Part shown: in pieces, positions 59,796 to 64,000 of the stretch
How positions within the stretch are numbered: the stretch's first letter is position 1
How the letters are laid out: each line of letters begins with the position of its first letter
Assembly (NCBI RefSeq): GCF_902499175.1
Contig: NZ_CABVQC010000019.1
Span: forward strand, 52,781 to 116,780
Reading direction: 5' to 3'
Origin: Burkholderia aenigmatica
Lineage (GTDB): Bacteria > Pseudomonadota > Gammaproteobacteria > Burkholderiales > Burkholderiaceae
DNA length: 64,000 nucleotides
Position numbers and translations under genes: made by a program
Notes under the pieces: model-generated
The model's database searches: none
The model's input: only the letters and a program-made list of their open reading frames with translations
What the model was told of the DNA's origin: nothing

Positions 59796-60695
59796 ATGAA
59801 CACTCCCGCTCCTACCGGTTTCCGTTGCGGCATGATCGCGATCGTGGGCCGCCCGAACGTCGGCAAGTCGACGTTGATGAACGCACTCGTCGGCCAGAAG
59901 ATCAGCATCACGTCGCGCAAGGCGCAGACGACCCGCCACCGCATCACCGGCATCAATACGTTCGACGACGCGCAATTCGTGTTCGTCGACACGCCGGGCT
60001 TCCAGACCCGCCACAGCACCGCGCTGAACCGTTCGCTGAACCGCGCGGTCACGTCGACGCTCACGTCGGTCGACGTGATCCTGTTCGTGATCGAGGCCGG
60101 CCGCTTCGGGCCCGACGACCAGAAGGTGCTCGACCTGATTCCGCCCGGCATGCCGACGCTGCTGATCGCGAACAAGATCGACCGCGTGACCGACAAGGCG
60201 ACGCTGTTCCCGTTCATGCAGCAGATGAGCGGGCTGCGCGAATTCACCGAGCTCGTGCCGCTGTCGGCGCAGCGCCCGGAAGACATCAAGCGCCTGCTGG
60301 ACACGATCAAGCCGTACCTGCCGGAAGGCGAGCCGATCTACGGCGAGGACGAACTCACCGACCGCAGTTCGCGCTTCCTCGCAGCTGAAATCCTGCGCGA
60401 GAAGGTGTTCCGCTGGACCGGCGACGAACTGCCGTACACGAGCACCGTGCTGATCGACAAGTTCGAGGAAGAAGGGCGCCTGAAGCGCATCTTCGCGACG
60501 ATCCTCGTCGAGCGCGATTCGCACAAGGCGATGGTGATCGGCAAGAAGGGCGAGAAGCTCAAGCAGATCAGCACCGAGGCGCGGATGGACATGGAGAAGC
60601 TGTTCGACGGCCCCGTGTACCTCGAGACCTTCGTGAAGGTGAAGAGCGGCTGGGCCGACAACGAGGCAGGGCTGCGCGCCTATGGGTACGAATGA
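59796..60695 (+). CDS. era: GTPase Era
   Basis: Era is a small-subunit assembly GTPase that binds the 3' end of 16S rRNA. The 299-residue protein has [21 protein letters not shown] and a C-terminal KH domain ([24 protein letters not shown]). It overlaps recO by 14 bp. Confidence 0.97.
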   Translation: MNTPAPTGFRCGMIAIVGRPNVGKSTLMNALVGQKISITSRKAQTTRHRITGINTFDDAQFVFVDTPGFQTRHSTALNRSLNRAVTSTLTSVDVILFVIEAGRFGPDDQKVLDLIPPGMPTLLIANKIDRVTDKATLFPFMQQMSGLREFTELVPLSAQRPEDIKRLLDTIKPYLPEGEPIYGEDELTDRSSRFLAAEILREKVFRWTGDELPYTSTVLIDKFEEEGRLKRIFATILVERDSHKAMVIGKKGEKLKQISTEARMDMEKLFDGPVYLETFVKVKSGWADNEAGLRAYGYE

Positions 60696-61518
60696 CGCGC
60701 TGACGTCGACCGAAGACGCGGTGACGGCCGGCGCGAACGACGCGCCGCTGCCGGCACCGCCCGAACCGCCGCGCAAGGCGCGGCGCGCGACGTCTCGCAC
60801 GTCCGATTTCCGCGTCGCCGAGCAGCCGGCGTTCGTGCTGCACAGTTACCCGTATCGGGAAACGAGCCTGATCATCGACGTGCTGACGCGTGATCATGGC
60901 CGGCTCGCGCTCGTCGCGAAGGGCGCGAAGCGCCCGCACTCCGCGTTGCGCGGCGTCCTGCAGACCTTCCAGCCGCTGCTGCTGTCCTGGTCGGGCAAAT
61001 CCGAGGTGCGCACGCTGACGGGCGCCGAGTGGGTCGGCGGGATGCTGCCGCTCGGCGGCGACGGGCTGCTGTGCGGCTTCTACGCGAACGAGCTGCTCGT
61101 GAAATTCTGCGCGCGCGAAGATCCCCAGCCGCCGCTCTTCAATCACTACGTGCTGACCCTCACGCGCCTCGCCCACGGCGAGCCCGCGGTGCAGGTGCTG
61201 CGCTCGTTCGAGCGCGTGCTGTTGCGCGAGACCGGCTACGCGATGGCGCTGAACCGCACGGTCGCGCGCCGCGCGGTCGAGCCCGACCGCCGCTACGTGT
61301 TCGATCCCGAGCGCGGCGTGCGTAATGCGGACGACGAAGTCCCATCGCACTGGCCGGTGATTTCCGGACAGACGTTGCTCGATATGGAGCAGGACGATTA
61401 CCATCGAGCCCAGACGGTTGCGCAAAGCAAGACGCTGATGCGCTTCCTGCTGAACACCTATCTCGGCGGTACGCCGCTTGCCACGCGTCAGATCCTGATC
61501 GACCTGCAAAACCTATGA
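60682..61518 (+). CDS. recO: DNA repair protein RecO
   Basis: RecO helps RecR load RecA at single-strand gaps. The 278-residue protein has a Pro/Ala-rich N-terminal extension of about 45 residues, then the OB-fold ([34 protein letters not shown]) and the helical domain with [15 protein letters not shown]. Its start overlaps era and its end overlaps pdxJ by 4 bp. A later ATG is not available in good position, so the long N-terminus is accepted. Confidence 0.94.
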   Translation: MGTNDALTSTEDAVTAGANDAPLPAPPEPPRKARRATSRTSDFRVAEQPAFVLHSYPYRETSLIIDVLTRDHGRLALVAKGAKRPHSALRGVLQTFQPLLLSWSGKSEVRTLTGAEWVGGMLPLGGDGLLCGFYANELLVKFCAREDPQPPLFNHYVLTLTRLAHGEPAVQVLRSFERVLLRETGYAMALNRTVARRAVEPDRRYVFDPERGVRNADDEVPSHWPVISGQTLLDMEQDDYHRAQTVAQSKTLMRFLLNTYLGGTPLATRQILIDLQNL

Positions 61519-62291
61519 GCTTCTTCCTGACAACGCCCACCGCCATCGACCTCGGCGTGAACATCGACCACGTCGCGACGCTACGCAATGCGCGCGGCAC
61601 GACCTATCCCGATCCGATCCGCGCGGCGCTGGCCGCGGAAGAAGCCGGTGCGGATGCGATCACGCTGCATCTGCGCGAGGATCGCCGCCACATCGTCGAC
61701 GCGGATGTGCGCAAGCTGCGCCCGCTGCTGAAGACGCGCATGAATCTCGAATGCGCGGTGACGGCCGAGATGCTCGATATCGCATGCGAAGTGCGCCCGC
61801 ACGACGCGTGCCTCGTGCCCGAGAAGCGCGAGGAACTGACGACCGAAGGCGGTCTCGACGTCGTCGGCCATTTCGAGGCCGTGCGGGCGGCATGCAAGCA
61901 GCTTGCCGATGTGGGCGTGCGCGTGTCGCTGTTCATCGACCCGGACGAGACGCAGATCCGTGCCGCGCACGAAGCGGGCGCGCCGGTGATCGAGCTGCAT
62001 ACGGGCCGTTACGCCGAAGCGCACGACGAAGCCGAACAGCAGCGCGAATACGAGCGCATCGTCGCGGGCGTACAGGCCGGCGCGCAGCTCGGCCTGAAGG
62101 TCAATGCCGGTCACGGGCTGCATTACACGAACGTGCAGCAGATCGCTGCGATCGACGGCATCGTCGAACTGAACATCGGCCACGCGATCGTCGCGCACGC
62201 GATTTTCGCGGGCTGGGACAACGCGGTGCGCGAAATGAAGGCGATCATGGTCGCCGCGCGCGTTGCCGCGCTGCATGGCGGCGCGCGCTGA
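61515..62291 (+). CDS. pdxJ: Pyridoxine 5'-phosphate synthase
   Basis: PdxJ closes the pyridoxine ring in vitamin B6 synthesis. The 258-residue TIM-barrel protein has [17 protein letters not shown] near the N-terminus, [11 protein letters not shown] and [11 protein letters not shown]. It is coupled to recO and is followed 72 bp later by acpS, the same order as E. coli recO-pdxJ-acpS. Confidence 0.97.
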   Translation: MSFFLTTPTAIDLGVNIDHVATLRNARGTTYPDPIRAALAAEEAGADAITLHLREDRRHIVDADVRKLRPLLKTRMNLECAVTAEMLDIACEVRPHDACLVPEKREELTTEGGLDVVGHFEAVRAACKQLADVGVRVSLFIDPDETQIRAAHEAGAPVIELHTGRYAEAHDEAEQQREYERIVAGVQAGAQLGLKVNAGHGLHYTNVQQIAAIDGIVELNIGHAIVAHAIFAGWDNAVREMKAIMVAARVAALHGGAR

Positions 62292-62363
62292 AGATGACAT
62301 GCCGCCGCGCGTCGCGCGTCATGCCTGACCCGGCCCGCCCGGGTCGCACCGGCGCGTACTGAC

Positions 62364-62792
62364 ATGGCGATCTACGGCATCGGTACCGACATCGCCCAGG
62401 TGAGCCGCATCGCAGCCGTGCTCGAACGCACGGGCGGCCGGTTTGCCGAGAAGGTGCTGGGCCCCGACGAACTGCGCGTGTTCCATGCGCGCCGCGCCCG
62501 CTCCGAGGCGCGCGGCATCGCGTTCCTCGCGACGCGCTTTTCCGCGAAGGAAGCATTCTCGAAGGCGATCGGGCTCGGCATGCACTGGCCGATGACGTGG
62601 CGTGCGCTGCAGACCCTCAACCATCCGAGCGGCGAGCCGTACGTGGTCGCGTCGGGCGAGCTGGCCGACTGGCTGGCCGCCCGTGGCATCACGGCGCGCG
62701 TGACGGTCAGCGACGAACGCGACTACGCGGTGTCGTTCGTGATCGCCGAGACGGATGCGGCGCCTGCACCTGTTTCCCGAAACTCCTCCTGA
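62364..62792 (+). CDS. acpS: Holo-ACP synthase
   Basis: AcpS transfers phosphopantetheine from CoA to ACP serine 37. The 142-residue protein has the start [12 protein letters not shown] with its metal-binding aspartate and [15 protein letters not shown] with the catalytic glutamate. nagZ begins 16 bp after its stop. Confidence 0.96.
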   Translation: MAIYGIGTDIAQVSRIAAVLERTGGRFAEKVLGPDELRVFHARRARSEARGIAFLATRFSAKEAFSKAIGLGMHWPMTWRALQTLNHPSGEPYVVASGELADWLAARGITARVTVSDERDYAVSFVIAETDAAPAPVSRNSS

Positions 62793-62808
62793 CGGAATTC
62801 CCGATTCA

Positions 62809-63837
62809 ATGAAAACGACTCCCGGCCCGGTCATGCTCGACGTCGTCGGCACGGCCCTGTCGCGCGACGATGCGCGGCGCCTCGCGCATCCGAATACCGG
62901 CGGCGTGATCCTGTTCGCGCGGCACTTCCAGAACCGTGCGCAACTGACCGCGCTGACCGACTCGATCCGCGCGGTGCGCGAAGACATCCTGATCGCCGTC
63001 GATCACGAAGGCGGGCGCGTGCAGCGGTTCCGCACCGATGGCTTCACGGTGCTGCCCGCAATGCGTCGCCTCGGCGAGCTGTGGGATCGCGACGTGCTGC
63101 TCGCGGCGAAGGTCGCCACGGCCGTCGGCTACATCCTGGCTGCCGAACTGCGTGCTTGCGGGATCGATATGAGTTTCACGCCCGTGCTCGACCTCGACTA
63201 CGGGCACTCGAAAGTGATTGGCGATCGCGCGTTCCATCGCGATGCGCGCGTCGTCACGCTGCTCGCGAAGAGCCTGAACCACGGGCTGTCGCTCGCCGGG
63301 ATGGCGAACTGCGGCAAGCATTTCCCGGGGCACGGCTTCGCGGAGGCCGACTCGCACGTCGCGCTGCCGACCGACGACCGCACGCTCGACGCGATCCTCA
63401 AGCAGGACGTCGCGCCGTACGACTGGCTCGGCCTGTCGTTGTCCGCGGTGATTCCCGCACATGTGATCTACACGCAGGTCGACAAGCGCCCGGCCGGTTT
63501 CTCGCGCGTGTGGTTGCAGGACATCCTGCGCGGGCGGCTCGGCTTCACGGGCGCGATCTTCAGCGACGACCTGTCGATGGAAGCCGCGCGTGAAGGCGGC
63601 ACGCTCACGCAGGCGGCCGACGCCGCGCTCGCGGCCGGTTGCGACATGGTGCTCGTCTGCAATCAGCCGGACGCGGCCGAGGTCGTGCTGAACGGACTGA
63701 AAGCGCGGGCAACGGACGAGTCGGTGCGACGCATCAAGCGGATGCGCGCGCGCGGCAAGGCGCTCAAGTGGGACAAGCTGATCGCGCAGCCCGAGTATCT
63801 GCAGGCGCAGGCGCTGTTGAGCAGCGCACTGGCCTGA
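62809..63837 (+). CDS. nagZ: Beta-N-acetylhexosaminidase NagZ
   Basis: NagZ removes N-acetylglucosamine from muropeptides in cell-wall recycling and influences AmpC induction in many Gram-negatives. The 342-residue family-3 glycosidase has the signature GKHFPGHGFAEADSHV and the nucleophile aspartate in IFSDDLSMEA. The ATG at 62809 fits family length; the frame extends upstream inside acpS. An insertion sequence begins 39 bp after the stop. Confidence 0.96.
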   Translation: MKTTPGPVMLDVVGTALSRDDARRLAHPNTGGVILFARHFQNRAQLTALTDSIRAVREDILIAVDHEGGRVQRFRTDGFTVLPAMRRLGELWDRDVLLAAKVATAVGYILAAELRACGIDMSFTPVLDLDYGHSKVIGDRAFHRDARVVTLLAKSLNHGLSLAGMANCGKHFPGHGFAEADSHVALPTDDRTLDAILKQDVAPYDWLGLSLSAVIPAHVIYTQVDKRPAGFSRVWLQDILRGRLGFTGAIFSDDLSMEAAREGGTLTQAADAALAAGCDMVLVCNQPDAAEVVLNGLKARATDESVRRIKRMRARGKALKWDKLIAQPEYLQAQALLSSALA

Positions 63838-63912
63838 GCGGGGAGGGGATGGCGCGGTGCGCGCCATTCCGGTCACTGTCAAGTCCTGGAATAGGTTGAC
63901 AGTATCCAGACG

Positions 63913-63999
63913 CTAGAACGCCCGATGCACCGCATCGGGCGTTTTGTATTTCAGGGCGGCATGTGGCCGCTCGTGGTTGTAGATGCGCACCGACTGTTC
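63913..63999 (-). CDS. IS3-family transposase OrfB C-terminus (partial)
   Basis: Reading inward from the right edge on the minus strand gives EQSVRIYNHERPHAALKYKTP and then DAVHRAF and a TAG. The YNxxRPHxALxxxTP pattern is the signature of the C-terminus of IS3-type integrase-like transposases. The rest of the gene, including the DDE triad, lies outside the window. Confidence 0.88.
   Translation of the reverse strand, partial: EQSVRIYNHERPHAALKYKTPDAVHRAF
63917..63946 (+). terminator. Terminator-like hairpin inside IS end
   Basis: AACGCCCGATGC pairs perfectly with GCATCGGGCGTT around a three-base loop, followed by TTTG. Read from nagZ it would stop transcription entering the element. It overlaps the end of the transposase gene. 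Confidence 0.75.
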
Positions 64000-64000
64000 G

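Larger units (their letters stand above)
63877..64000. mobile_element. Right end of an IS3-family insertion sequence (cut by window edge)
   Basis: The element begins with the terminus TGTCAAGTCC and runs off the right edge. Its minus strand encodes the C-terminal part of an IS3-type transposase. An 8-bp inverted repeat (ACTGTCAA / TTGACAGT) sits at the terminus. The element name cannot be decided here. Confidence 0.8.

Overview
The window is a high-GC stretch of chromosome that looks like the primary chromosome of a Burkholderia, most likely of the Burkholderia cepacia complex. I judge this from gene order and protein sequence only: yceD-rpmF-plsX-fabHDG-acpP-fabF-rpoE-rseAB-mucD-lepA-lepB-rnc-era-recO-pdxJ-acpS-nagZ, a 323-residue ThyA, a 1048-residue RNase E and a 404-residue RNase III with a long Ala/Lys tail. 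Nearly everything is core, vertically inherited housekeeping sequence. The one clear mobile element is the end of an IS3-type insertion sequence running off the right edge. I see no CRISPR, prophage or plasmid genes.

Layout. 1-8.4 kb: a Nudix CoA pyrophosphatase (cut by the left edge), a CobD/CbiB-family membrane protein, rsgA with an M48 protease, orn, mog with darP, pmbA and folA. 8.6-11.9 kb: a small secreted protein with a good sigma-54 (-24/-12) promoter, a perfect 16-bp palindrome about 107 bp upstream of its predicted start site, then a sigma-54 enhancer-binding regulator with a VpsR-like N-terminus, and thyA. 12-24.3 kb: a large FecR/DUF6600 cell-envelope protein, an ArsR-type regulator, a 45-residue lipoprotein, a thioesterase, fumC, a MATE exporter, small RNA-binding and secreted proteins, azlCD with an AraC regulator, and creA. 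24.3-31.3 kb: two tandem tRNA-Asn genes, fdxA, pncB, an orphan lutC, a Na+/H+ antiporter, a 2-hydroxyacid dehydrogenase and rmuC. 31.4-35.3 kb: a GNAT protein, a small membrane protein, and moeA-mobA-moaA for molybdenum cofactor. 35.5-43.8 kb: rne divergent from rluC, then HAD phosphatase-Rieske-sppA, and opposite them an RsmI-type methylase with a Maf protein.

43.9-63.8 kb is one long rightward block. It joins ribosome assembly (yceD, rpmF), fatty-acid synthesis (plsX, fabHDG, acpP, fabF), the envelope-stress sigma factor with its anti-sigma and protease genes (rpoE, rseA, rseB, mucD), translation and secretion (lepA, lepB), RNA processing (rnc, era), repair (recO), pyridoxal phosphate (pdxJ), ACP activation (acpS) and cell-wall recycling (nagZ). 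Internal signals break the block up: promoters before yceD and rpmF, a terminator after rpmF, a possible attenuator between acpP and fabF, a palindrome at the rpoE promoter, and a stem-loop just before rnc that could be an RNase III autoregulatory target.

The most promising unexplained element is the sigma-54 cassette at 8.7-10.9 kb. It pairs a regulator gene with an adjacent, apparently sigma-54-dependent, secreted protein of unknown function.
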